Notes under the pieces: generated by a model | The model's input: the letters and a program-made list of their open reading frames with translations, nothing else | The model's database searches: none | What the model was told of the DNA's origin: nothing | Position numbers and translations under genes: made by a program | Assembly (NCBI RefSeq): GCF_023146395.1 | Contig: NZ_JAGLCD010000004.1 | Location: 258,718-322,717 of the forward strand | Length of the DNA stretch: 64,000 bases | Source: Aeromicrobium sp. | Lineage (GTDB): Bacteria; Actinomycetota; Actinomycetes; Propionibacteriales; Nocardioidaceae | Direction of reading: 5' to 3' | Shown here: positions 16,135-27,749 of the stretch, one piece after another | Layout of the letters: every line of letters begins with the position of its first letter | Position numbering within the stretch: the first letter of the stretch is position 1

Positions 16135-17813
16135 CGCGCCAGCAGGTGGTGGGTGGGCCCCGGGCGGCAGGATCGGGCACCGGCGGGGGTGCCGGGCCCC
16201 GGGCGGCAAAAGCGGGCACACCCCCCGTGGATCCGCGGCTGCTGCGTCGCTCGGGCGGCGTGCGGCTCGTGCTGGTGGTCGCGGTGGGTCTGGCGCTGGT
16301 GGGGGCCGTGCTGCTGGTCGGGCAGGCGTGGTGGTTCGCCCAGCTCGTCGACGAGGCCTTCGCGTCCGCGCGGGTCGACACGGTCGCGCTCCTGCTCGCC
16401 GCAGGGTGCGTCGCCGCTCGCGGCGTGGTGGCGTGGGCGTCGGCCGGGGTGGCGGCCCGGGCTGCGGTGCGGGTCAGGGCCGAGCTGCGATCTGCCGTGG
16501 TCGCCGACGTCCTGGATCCGCGACGGCTCGGACCACGCCCGTCGTCGGGGCGGCTCACGACGTTGCTGGGTCCGGGGCTGGATCCCCTCGACGGGTACGT
16601 CGGTCGGTTCCTGCCCCAGCTCGTGGTGACGGCGCTCGTGCCGCCCGTGGTGGTCGCCGTGCTGCTCGTGGTCGACCCGCTCTCGGCCCTGATCGTGGGT
16701 CTCACGGTTCCCCTCGTGATCGGCTTTCTGGTGCTGGTGGGTCTCGCGACGAAGGATCAGCTCGACGCGCGCTGGGGCGAGCTCGCCCGACTGGGGCGGC
16801 ACTTCTCCGACGTCGTGGGGGGAGTTCGCACCCTGGTGGTGCTCGGGAGTCGCCAGGACCGGGGTCTGGTCGAGGTGGGGGAGCGCCATCGTCGCGCGAC
16901 GATGGCGGCCCTGCGCAGTGCGTTCCTGTCCTCGCTCGTGCTCGAGCTGTTTTCGACACTGTCGATGGCCCTCGTGGCGGTCGCGACCGGTCTGCGGATC
17001 GTGCAGGGCGACCTGGGTCTCGCGACCGGGCTGTTCGTGCTGCTCCTCGCGCCCGACGCGTATCTGCCGGTGCGCCGGTTGGGGGCGCAGTTCCACGACA
17101 GCACCGCCGGGGTCGCCGCGGCGCGCGAGGCGATGGATCTCCTGGAGTCACCGCGTCACACCGGGACGACGGTGCCCCCGGTCCGGCCCGCGATCGTCGT
17201 GCGGTCCCTGGTCGTGGCGCGCGACGGCGGCGCCCGCGTCAGCGTCCCGGACCTCACGGTGGGCCCCGGGGAGGTCGTGGCGGTCGCCGGACCGTCGGGC
17301 ATCGGCAAGTCGACGCTCCTGGACGTGCTGCTCGGCCTCGTCCCTCCTGACGCCGGCGAGGTCGTCGTGGGCGGCGTCCCGATCGAGGAGGTCGACGTGG
17401 TCGCGTGGCGTCGCCGGGTCGCGTGGGTGCCGCAGGTCCCCGCCGTTCCTGCGGGGACGATCGCCGACGCGGTGCTGCTCGGCACGCGGGCGTCCCGGGG
17501 CCAGGTCGTGCAGGCGCTGGCGGACGCGGGCGCCGAGGACCTCGACCCGGACCGGTGGGTGCGCGAGGACGCCGGAGACCTCTCGGCAGGCGAACGTCGC
17601 CGGGTCGCGATCGCGCGCGCCCTGCTGCGGGTGCGCGCCGGGGCCGTGGACCTGCTGCTCCTCGACGAGCCGACCGCCGGACTGGACGCCGACCGGGAGG
17701 ACCAGGTCCTGCGTGCGGTGCGCGGTCTCGGCGTCGCGACCCTCGTGGTCGCCCACCACCGACGCGTCCTGGACGCTGTCGATCGCGTCGTGGACCTGGG
17801 AGCGGCGCGATGA
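16131..17813 (+). CDS. cydD: Thiol reductant ABC exporter subunit CydD
   Basis: One half of the CydDC heterodimeric exporter of glutathione/cysteine-type reductants, needed for assembly of bd oxidase. The 560-residue protein has an N-terminal membrane domain (six helices to about residue 330) and a nucleotide-binding domain with Walker A GPSGIGKST, signature LSAGERRR and Walker B LLLLDEPTAGLD. ATG 16131 overlaps the cydB stop. Residues about 9-30 are a low-complexity leader containing an imperfect in-frame duplication (GPRAAGSGT / GPRAAKAGT), encoded by a 26-nt repeat with a 39-nt offset. Confidence 0.93.
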   Translation: MTRQQVVGGPRAAGSGTGGGAGPRAAKAGTPPVDPRLLRRSGGVRLVLVVAVGLALVGAVLLVGQAWWFAQLVDEAFASARVDTVALLLAAGCVAARGVVAWASAGVAARAAVRVRAELRSAVVADVLDPRRLGPRPSSGRLTTLLGPGLDPLDGYVGRFLPQLVVTALVPPVVVAVLLVVDPLSALIVGLTVPLVIGFLVLVGLATKDQLDARWGELARLGRHFSDVVGGVRTLVVLGSRQDRGLVEVGERHRRATMAALRSAFLSSLVLELFSTLSMALVAVATGLRIVQGDLGLATGLFVLLLAPDAYLPVRRLGAQFHDSTAGVAAAREAMDLLESPRHTGTTVPPVRPAIVVRSLVVARDGGARVSVPDLTVGPGEVVAVAGPSGIGKSTLLDVLLGLVPPDAGEVVVGGVPIEEVDVVAWRRRVAWVPQVPAVPAGTIADAVLLGTRASRGQVVQALADAGAEDLDPDRWVREDAGDLSAGERRRVAIARALLRVRAGAVDLLLLDEPTAGLDADREDQVLRAVRGLGVATLVVAHHRRVLDAVDRVVDLGAAR

Positions 17814-19387
17814 GGCGGCGCCTGGTCCTGGGAGCCACGCTCGCGGCGACCGCCCAGCTGGCGGCCACGGGGCTGCTGCTGACGTCGGCGTGGCTCATCG
17901 TGCGGGCGGCCGAGCAGCCGCCCGTGCTGTACCTGATGGTCGCGATCGTCGGGGTCCGGTTCTTCGGCGTCGGCCGCGCCGCGGCGCGGTATGCCGAGCG
18001 CCTGCTGACGCACGACGTCGCGCTCGAGGCGGCCGTCCGCACCCGGGTCGCGGTGTACCGGGCCGTGGCCCGTCTCGCGCCGCACGGACTCGACGGACGT
18101 CGCCACGGTGACGTCGTGCAGCAGGCGGTCGAGGACGTCGACACGGTGGGCGACCGGCTGCTCCGGATTCGCCTCCCGTGGTGGTCGGCCGTCACGGTCG
18201 CGGTGACGTTGGCCTGCGTCGTCGCGTGGGTCGCGCCCGTGGCCGGTCTGGTGGTCGCGGTCCAGGCGGCCGTGACCCTGGGGCTGCTGCGCGTCGCGGT
18301 GCCGAGGTGGTCGGGCGTCGCCGCCTCGTCGCCCCTGGCGGCCGACGTGACGGAGGCCGCGCGCTCGGCGGCGGAGCTGGTCGTGCTCGGCGTGGCCGGC
18401 GACGCGGTTGCCCGAGCCGGCACCGAGATCGACCGGTCGGCTCGCGAGGACCGGCGACGCGCCCGCGCGGGCGGCGGCGGGTCGGCGATCGTCCTGGTGC
18501 TCACGGCCCTCGCCTGCGTCGCGGTGGCACTCGTGCTCGCTCCGTTGGTCGCGACCGGGTCGGTCGCTCCGGTCCTGGTCGGGGTCGTGCTGCTCGCGCC
18601 CCTGGCCCTCGCCGATGCACTGGAGGCCGTCGCCGAGGCTGAGCGTCGACGTCCCGTCGTCGCGGCGGCGGAGAGCCGGATCGCCGCCCTCCTCGCCGCC
18701 GCGCCGGTGGTCGAGACCCCGGCTGAGCCGGTGGACCTTCCGCAGGACACGACGCTCGAGCTCGAGGACGTCACGATCGGCTGGCGGAGCGACCTCGTCG
18801 GCGGGCTCGCCTGGACGGTGCCGGCGGGGGCCGTCGTCGGCGTGAGCGGCCCGAGCGGCGGCGGGAAGAGCACGCTGGCCCTGACGCTCGCCCGGCTGCT
18901 GGCCCCGCGTCGCGGAACCGTCCGGATCGGCGGCGTCGACCTCGCCGATCTGCGTCCCGAGGACGCGCGATCGGTCGTCGGCCTCCTGGGGCAGGACGAG
19001 GCGATCTTCGACACGACGGTCCGGGAGAACCTGCGCATCGCCCGTCCTGCTGCGGACGACGACCAGCTGCGTGCCGCGATGGTGCGGGCCGGGCTCGACC
19101 TCGACCTGGACCGCAGCGTGGGGGAGCGCGGCGGGCTCCTCTCGGGCGGCGAACGTCAGCGGCTGGCCCTCGCGCGCCTGCTGCTCGGCACTCACCGCGT
19201 CCTGGTGCTCGACGAGCCGACCGAGCACCTCGACGCCCCGCTGGCTCGGGCGCTCGTCGACGACGTCGTGCGACTCGCCCCCGAGCACACCGTCGTGCTG
19301 ATCTCGCACGATCCCCGCGTCCTGGAGCGGTGCGACACGGTTCTGGACCTGGGGCGCCACGGCGCCAGGGTCGGCGTCGTCGCCTAG
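17810..19387 (+). CDS. cydC: Thiol reductant ABC exporter subunit CydC
   Basis: Partner of CydD in the reductant exporter; 525 residues. An N-terminal six-helix permease domain is followed by a nucleotide-binding domain with Walker A GPSGGGKST, signature LLSGGERQR and Walker B VLVLDEPTEHLD. The ATG at 17810 overlaps the cydD stop (ATGA), and this closes the cydABDC operon. It is a little shorter than enterobacterial CydC but has all nucleotide-binding motifs. The ftsY gene follows after only 9 bp, so readthrough into ftsY is likely. Confidence 0.93.
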   Translation: MRRRLVLGATLAATAQLAATGLLLTSAWLIVRAAEQPPVLYLMVAIVGVRFFGVGRAAARYAERLLTHDVALEAAVRTRVAVYRAVARLAPHGLDGRRHGDVVQQAVEDVDTVGDRLLRIRLPWWSAVTVAVTLACVVAWVAPVAGLVVAVQAAVTLGLLRVAVPRWSGVAASSPLAADVTEAARSAAELVVLGVAGDAVARAGTEIDRSAREDRRRARAGGGGSAIVLVLTALACVAVALVLAPLVATGSVAPVLVGVVLLAPLALADALEAVAEAERRRPVVAAAESRIAALLAAAPVVETPAEPVDLPQDTTLELEDVTIGWRSDLVGGLAWTVPAGAVVGVSGPSGGGKSTLALTLARLLAPRRGTVRIGGVDLADLRPEDARSVVGLLGQDEAIFDTTVRENLRIARPAADDDQLRAAMVRAGLDLDLDRSVGERGGLLSGGERQRLALARLLLGTHRVLVLDEPTEHLDAPLARALVDDVVRLAPEHTVVLISHDPRVLERCDTVLDLGRHGARVGVVA

Positions 19388-19396
19388 GGTGAATCC

Positions 19397-20533
19397 GTGT
19401 CGACCGAGCTGCTGCTGATCATCGCCCTGTCCGCGATCGTCCTGTTCGCGCTCGTCGCGACGCTGCTGATGCGGCGGGGCGACGAGCTGCCTCCCACGGC
19501 CGAGTCCGAGCTGGAGACCCGGGAGGAGATCCTCCACCCGGAGTCGCTCGGCACCGGCGACGAACCCGAGCCTGAGCCCGAGGTCTCCGGCCCCGCGACC
19601 CTCGACCGACCGGAGGCCCCCGAGGGTCGCCTCGTGCGCCTGCGCTCGCGGCTGGCCCGGTCCAACTCCACCCTCGGCAAGGGACTTCTGGCGATCCTGG
19701 GTCGGGCCGACCTCGACCAGGCGGCGTGGGACGAGCTCGAGGAGACGCTGCTCGCCGCCGACGTCGGCACCGGACCCACCACCGAGCTCGTCGACCGGCT
19801 CCGCACCCGCCTGCGGGTGGAAGGCTCCACCGACCCCGAGCGGGCCCGGGCGATCCTGCGCGAGGAGCTCGTGGGCCTCGTGGGCCCCGAGCTCGACCGC
19901 TCGCTGCACGCCACGGGCGACGAGGGCCATCCCGGGGTGGTCCTGGTCGTCGGTGTCAACGGCACCGGCAAGACCACGACGGTCGGCCGGCTCGCGCGCG
20001 TGCTGGTCGCCGACGACCGGCGCGTGGTCCTCGGCGCGGCCGACACGTTCCGCGCCGCCGCGGCCGATCAGCTCCAGACCTGGGGAGACCGCGTGGGCGC
20101 TCCCGTCGTGCGTGGACCCGAGGGCGGCGACCCCGCCAGCGTCGGCTTCGACACCGTCAAGACCGGTATCGAGACCGGCGCCGACGTCGTCGTGGTCGAC
20201 ACCGCCGGCCGCCTGCACACCAAGGCCGGGCTGATGGACGAGCTCGGCAAGGTCAAGCGCGTCGTCGAGAAGCAGGCCCGGGTCACCGAGGTGCTGCTGG
20301 TGATCGACGCGACGACGGGCCAGAACGGCCTGACGCAGGCCCGCGTGTTCGGCGAGGTCGTCGACGTCACGGGCATCGTGCTCACCAAGCTCGACGGCAC
20401 GGCCAAGGGCGGCATCGTCGTCGCGGTCCAGCGCGAGCTCGGGGTGCCGGTCAAGTTCGTGGGTCTCGGCGAGGGGCCGGACGACCTGGCCCCCTTCGAT
20501 GCCGAGGAGTTCGTCGACGCGCTGCTCGGCTGA
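19397..20533 (+). CDS. ftsY: Signal recognition particle receptor FtsY
   Basis: Docks SRP-ribosome complexes at the membrane for co-translational insertion, as a GTPase partner of Ffh. The 378-residue protein starts with a hydrophobic anchor (about residues 4-25), then an acidic linker, the NG domain with P-loop GVNGTGKTT near residue 186, the DTFRAAA motif, DTAGR at about 268-272 and TKLDGTAKGG. The start is GTG at 19397. A TM anchor plus acidic A-domain is usual for actinobacterial FtsY. Its partner ffh is 4.1 kb downstream. Confidence 0.95.
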   Translation: MSTELLLIIALSAIVLFALVATLLMRRGDELPPTAESELETREEILHPESLGTGDEPEPEPEVSGPATLDRPEAPEGRLVRLRSRLARSNSTLGKGLLAILGRADLDQAAWDELEETLLAADVGTGPTTELVDRLRTRLRVEGSTDPERARAILREELVGLVGPELDRSLHATGDEGHPGVVLVVGVNGTGKTTTVGRLARVLVADDRRVVLGAADTFRAAAADQLQTWGDRVGAPVVRGPEGGDPASVGFDTVKTGIETGADVVVVDTAGRLHTKAGLMDELGKVKRVVEKQARVTEVLLVIDATTGQNGLTQARVFGEVVDVTGIVLTKLDGTAKGGIVVAVQRELGVPVKFVGLGEGPDDLAPFDAEEFVDALLG

Positions 20534-20582
20534 CGGCTCCTCGACCTCTCCTCGACCGAGGCGAGCCGCTCGACCGTGCTAC

Positions 20583-20620
20583 GTCACACGGCTGTAACAG
20601 TTCGCGTCGCCGGACGAAAC
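20583..20620 (+). promoter_or_regulatory. Candidate GlnR box upstream of amt-glnK-glnD
   Basis: Elements recur at 11-bp spacing: GTCAC (20583), GTAAC (20594), a degenerate CGTCG (20605) and GAAAC (20616). This matches the actinobacterial GlnR pattern gTnAC-n6-GaAAC repeated twice, with one weak element. A TAGAGT hexamer at 20631 could be the -10 of amt. Location and target agree with known GlnR control of amtB-glnK-glnD. Confidence 0.6.
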
Positions 20621-20704
20621 GTGCGCTTCCTAGAGTCGCCGCACCGAGGAGCGGGGCGGGCCCGGCCTGCTCCGACCTGACTCACTGCGGAGGTCGAGGA
20701 ATCG

Positions 20705-22322
<1,618 letters not shown>

Positions 22323-22335
22323 CACGATCGGGCCC

Positions 22336-24624
22336 GTGAGCGCCTCGACGCCCCGCGAGGGACTGCGGTCCGCACGCCAGGACCGCACCTTGGCCGTCGA
22401 CCGGCTCGTGCGGTCGACGTACGTCGACCTCGTGCCGACCGGCGGTGACGCCCGGATCGGTTCCGGCGTCGCCGTGGTCGCGGTCGGCGGGTACGGCCGC
22501 GGTGAGCTGACGCCCTTCGGCGACGTCGACGTCGTCCTGGTCCACGACGACGAGATCGCGACCGAGGAGGTCGCGCGGCTCGCGGAGGGCCTCTGGTACC
22601 CGCTCTGGGATCGCGGGCTGCGGCTCGACCACGCGGTGCGGTCGGCCACGCAGATGCGCGAGGCGGCCCGCGGCGACTTCAAGGTCGCGATGGGCTGGCT
22701 CGACGCCCGGGCGGTCGCGGGCGACTCGGGACTCGTGCTGCGGCTGCGGTCCGAGGTGCTCGCCGACTGGCGTGCGGGCGCACGCCCCGCGATCGATGCG
22801 CTGCGGCACGACCGGTCCCGCCGTCAGCACCGGGCGGGCTGGCTCGCGTACGCCGCGGTGCCGGACCTCAAGGACGCGGCGGGTGGTCTGCGCGACGCCG
22901 TGGTGCTGCGTGCGCTCGTGGCCACGTGGCTCGTCGACGCGCCGCTGGGCGAGGTCGAGTCCCTGCGCAGCGAGCTGCTCGACGTGCGCGACGTCCTCCA
23001 CGAGGCTGCCGGCCGGGCCACCGACCGGCTCGACCCCCAGCTCGCGGTCGATGTCGCCGAGCGCCTGGAGGTCTCACGGTCGGAGCTCCAGGTCCGGGTG
23101 CGTGACGCGGGTCGACGGCTGGACCATGTGGGCCGCCTGACCTGGCGCCGGCTCGACCAGACGCTCGCCCTGTCGGCGTCGCGCTCGTCGCGCGATCGGG
23201 CGCGGACCGTCCAGGTGGCCCCCGGCATCGGTCGCGACGGCGACGAGGTCGCCGGTGAGATCGTCCTGACCGGTGGCCCGGGTGCGCCTCGCGACGGTCT
23301 GCTCGCCCTGCGCGCCGCGGCGTTCGCGGCCAGGGCGGGGCTTCCGCTCAGCCCGTCGGCCGCCGCCGCGCTCGCGTCATCGGCCACCGACGTCGAGTGG
23401 GACGAGCGTGCCCGACGTGCCCTGGTCGGCCTCCTGACCGCGGGACCTGGGCTCGTCGACGTCTGGCACGAGCTCGACGTCGCGGGCCTGGTGGAGCGCT
23501 GGCTGCCGGAGTGGTCGGACATCCGGCTGCGCGGTTCGTCCTCGCCCGTGCACCGGTACACGATCGACCGCCACAGCGTCGAGACGTGCGTGCTGGCGGT
23601 CGCCCAGCTGCGCTCGGTCGAGCGCCCCGACCTGCTGGCCGTCGCGGCGCTCCTGCACGACATCGGCAAGGGGCGGCCGGGCGACCACAGCGAGGTCGGA
23701 GCCCCGATGGCGCGCGACATCGCCCTGCGCTGGGGCTTCGCGCCCGAGGATGCCGACGTCGTCGGCGAGCTCGTGCGGTGGCACCTGCTCCTGCCGACCG
23801 TGGCGACCCGCCGCGACATCGAGGACCCTGCCACGGCGGTCAACGTCGCCGAGATCGTCCGCACGGAGCGCTTCCTGGACCTGCTCGCGGGCCTGACCCG
23901 GGCCGACGGGGCGGCCACGAGCAGCGAGGCTCGGTCGCGGTGGCGACGAGGACTCATCGACGGACTCGTCGAGAAGGTCCGGGCCACGCTGCAGGGAGCG
24001 AGCGAGGTGGATGCCGAGTCCTACGAGGGCTGGCCCGACTCGCTGCCCTTCCCCGACCTGCCCAACGGACCGGGAACGGGAGACGAGGTGAGGGGCGACG
24101 TGGTCCCGCACCACGACGGTTCGCTGCTGACGATCGTGGCCCCCGACTCTCCGGGCCTGCTCGCGCGCGTCGCCGGTGCGCTGGCGCTGGCCGGCATCGA
24201 CCTGCACTCGCTGCGCACCGTGACCCGTGACGGCCACGCGGTCTCGGTGTGGGAGACCCCGCGCGCCGACGTCGATCGCCAGCTCGTGCTCGAGCGGATC
24301 CGCCGGGTGCTGGCCGGGGACGTCGACCTGGACGTCCGGCTCGACCGGCCCGCCAAGGGCGATGACGATCCTCGGGTGCTCCTGGTGTCGCGGGCCAACC
24401 TGACGGGCACGATGCTCGAGGTCCGAGCCCTCGACCGGCGCGGTCTGATCTACCTCGTCGCCCGGGCCGTGCACGAGGCGGGCGCCTCGATCCGGTCGGC
24501 GCACGTCAGCACGTTCGGTGCCGAGGTGCGCGACGTCTTCTACCTCGTGGACGCCGGGGGAGACCCGCTCGACCCGACGCTCGCCGAGCACGTACGGGCG
24601 ACCGTCGAGTCCGCGTTGGCCTGA
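22336..24624 (+). CDS. glnD: PII nucleotidyltransferase GlnD
   Basis: Bifunctional enzyme that adds and removes a nucleotide on PII in response to glutamine. The 762-residue protein has an N-terminal nucleotidyltransferase motif (VGGYGRGELTPFGDVDVV, about residues 48-65), an HD hydrolase domain (LLHDIGKGR near 440) and two C-terminal ACT domains (about 590-760), which sense glutamine. I chose GTG 22336; the frame is open to 22243 but that part lies within glnK. It is the last gene of amt-glnK-glnD. Somewhat shorter than enterobacterial GlnD, as is normal for actinobacteria. Confidence 0.93.
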   Translation: MSASTPREGLRSARQDRTLAVDRLVRSTYVDLVPTGGDARIGSGVAVVAVGGYGRGELTPFGDVDVVLVHDDEIATEEVARLAEGLWYPLWDRGLRLDHAVRSATQMREAARGDFKVAMGWLDARAVAGDSGLVLRLRSEVLADWRAGARPAIDALRHDRSRRQHRAGWLAYAAVPDLKDAAGGLRDAVVLRALVATWLVDAPLGEVESLRSELLDVRDVLHEAAGRATDRLDPQLAVDVAERLEVSRSELQVRVRDAGRRLDHVGRLTWRRLDQTLALSASRSSRDRARTVQVAPGIGRDGDEVAGEIVLTGGPGAPRDGLLALRAAAFAARAGLPLSPSAAAALASSATDVEWDERARRALVGLLTAGPGLVDVWHELDVAGLVERWLPEWSDIRLRGSSSPVHRYTIDRHSVETCVLAVAQLRSVERPDLLAVAALLHDIGKGRPGDHSEVGAPMARDIALRWGFAPEDADVVGELVRWHLLLPTVATRRDIEDPATAVNVAEIVRTERFLDLLAGLTRADGAATSSEARSRWRRGLIDGLVEKVRATLQGASEVDAESYEGWPDSLPFPDLPNGPGTGDEVRGDVVPHHDGSLLTIVAPDSPGLLARVAGALALAGIDLHSLRTVTRDGHAVSVWETPRADVDRQLVLERIRRVLAGDVDLDVRLDRPAKGDDDPRVLLVSRANLTGTMLEVRALDRRGLIYLVARAVHEAGASIRSAHVSTFGAEVRDVFYLVDAGGDPLDPTLAEHVRATVESALA

Positions 24625-24682
24625 ACCCCTCGGCTAGGCTGATCGGGCTGTCCGACGCTCCACCCTGTACGTGAGGAACTCC

Positions 24683-26265
<1,583 letters not shown>

Positions 26266-26266
<1 letters not shown>

Positions 26267-27075
26267 TGCGGGTCCGGCTGCTGGGCACGGGTTCGGCCGA
26301 CGGGTGGCCGCAGGCGTTCTGCCGGTGTGAGTCGTGCGCGGCCCAGCGAGCCGGAGGCGTCATCCGGGTACCGACCAGCGCGCTCGTCGACGACGTGCTG
26401 CTGATCGACGGCAACGCCGACAGTCCCGGTGCGGCGACCCGGGCGGGAGGCGACCTCGCCGAGGTCCGGCACCTGCTCGTGAGCCACGCCCACGTCGACC
26501 ACCTCGCTCCGCAGCTGTTGCTCTTCCGGTCGTGGGTCGACGACGGTCCGCTGGACGTGATCGGCCCGGCGGCCGTGCTGGACGCGTGCCGGCCGTGGGT
26601 CGCGCCCGACGCCCCGGTGCGGTGGGTCGAGGTGCACGCCGGTGACGCGATCGACCTCGGCACGCACCGCGTGCGCGTCCTCCCGGCGAACCATCGCGTC
26701 ATGGCGCCCGGCGACGCGGTGCTCTACGACGTGACCGCGCGTGACGGCGGGCGCCTGCTGTGGGGCTGCGACACGGGCCCGTGGGACGACGCCTGGGTCC
26801 GCGCCGTCGCGGAGGCGGACTACGACGTCGTGGTGCTCGAGGAGACCTTCGGCCTGGCCACGGACGTCTCGGACGGGCACCTGCACCTCGAGTCCTTCGC
26901 CGAGCTCGTCGCCGCGCTGCGTGGGGTCGGTGCCGTGAACGACTCGACCGACGTGGTCGCGGTGCACCTCAGCCACCACAACCCGCCCGAGACCGAGCTG
27001 CGGGCGCGACTTGCCGTGGTCGGTGCCCGGCCCGGACGCGATGGTGAGGCGTTCTCCACGGCCGACCGCGCGTGA
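26266..27075 (+). CDS. MBL-fold metallo-hydrolase, PhnP-like
   Basis: A 269-residue metallo-beta-lactamase-fold hydrolase. The signature HAHVDH at residues 74-79 and later HLHLE, with a conserved Asp in WGCDTGPWDD, provide a two-metal site. The N-terminal pair of cysteines in FCRCESC matches the structural zinc site of the PhnP phosphodiesterase group. It probably cleaves a cyclic or linear phosphodiester, but no phn genes are nearby, so the substrate is unknown. The GTG start shares one base with the ffh stop (TAGTG). Confidence 0.8.
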
Positions 27076-27158
27076 GCGCAAGGGGCGACCGATCCCGGGA
27101 GTCCCGCTTCGTCGCGTCTCGTCCTGCCGACCGCCGTGTCGGGGCGTACGGTCGGGCC

Positions 27159-27695
27159 ATGGACGACCAGGAGCACGACGCGCCGCTGATCGTGGCGATG
27201 GGCATCTCGGGCACCGGCAAGTCAGCGGTCGGGAACGCGGTCGCCGACCGGCTCGGCCTGCCCTACGCCGACGGGGACGACTACCACCCGCGCTCCAACA
27301 TCGAGAAGATGTCGGCCGGCACGCCCCTGACCGACGAGGACCGGTGGCCGTGGTTGGAGCTCGTGGGCCAGTGGCTCGCCGAGCACGCCGCGGGCGGCGG
27401 CGTCATCAGCTGCTCGGCGCTCAAGCGGTCCTACCGCGACGTCCTGCGCGGCGACGCGGAGCGCGTCATCTTCCTGCACCTAGAGGGCGACCACGACCTG
27501 ATCCAGGAGCGCATGGAGAAGCGTGACCACTTCATGCCGGCCAGCCTGCTGGAGTCCCAGGAACACACCCTCGAGCCGCTGCAGGACGACGAGTGCGGCT
27601 GGTCGTTCGACATCGCGCCACCGATCGAGCAGATCGTCGACGCCTTCGTCGAGCGGGCGGGGCTGCAGGCGCTCGAGCGCGAGGACCACGCCTAG
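27159..27695 (+). CDS. gntK: Gluconokinase (GntK family)
   Basis: A 178-residue P-loop kinase that phosphorylates gluconate to 6-phosphogluconate for the pentose phosphate pathway. Motifs are Walker A MGISGTGKS near the start, DGDDYHPRSNIEKMSAG (substrate loop) and CSALKRSYRD, all characteristic of GntK. I chose ATG 27159, which leaves the usual short N-terminus; the frame continues upstream to 27072 without a clear ribosome-binding site. No gluconate transporter or regulator is adjacent. Confidence 0.9.
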   Translation: MDDQEHDAPLIVAMGISGTGKSAVGNAVADRLGLPYADGDDYHPRSNIEKMSAGTPLTDEDRWPWLELVGQWLAEHAAGGGVISCSALKRSYRDVLRGDAERVIFLHLEGDHDLIQERMEKRDHFMPASLLESQEHTLEPLQDDECGWSFDIAPPIEQIVDAFVERAGLQALEREDHA

Positions 27696-27749
27696 GCCGC
27701 TCGACGCCGGCGAGGAGGGGGCGCACGGGTCTCGTTGTAGCGTGCAACA

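Noticed and set aside
17156..20218. Very long open frame on the minus strand opposite cydD, cydC and ftsY
   Set aside because: It is antisense to three clearly recognised genes, its translation is Arg/Asp/Gly-rich low complexity without domains, and long spurious frames are usual at this GC content.
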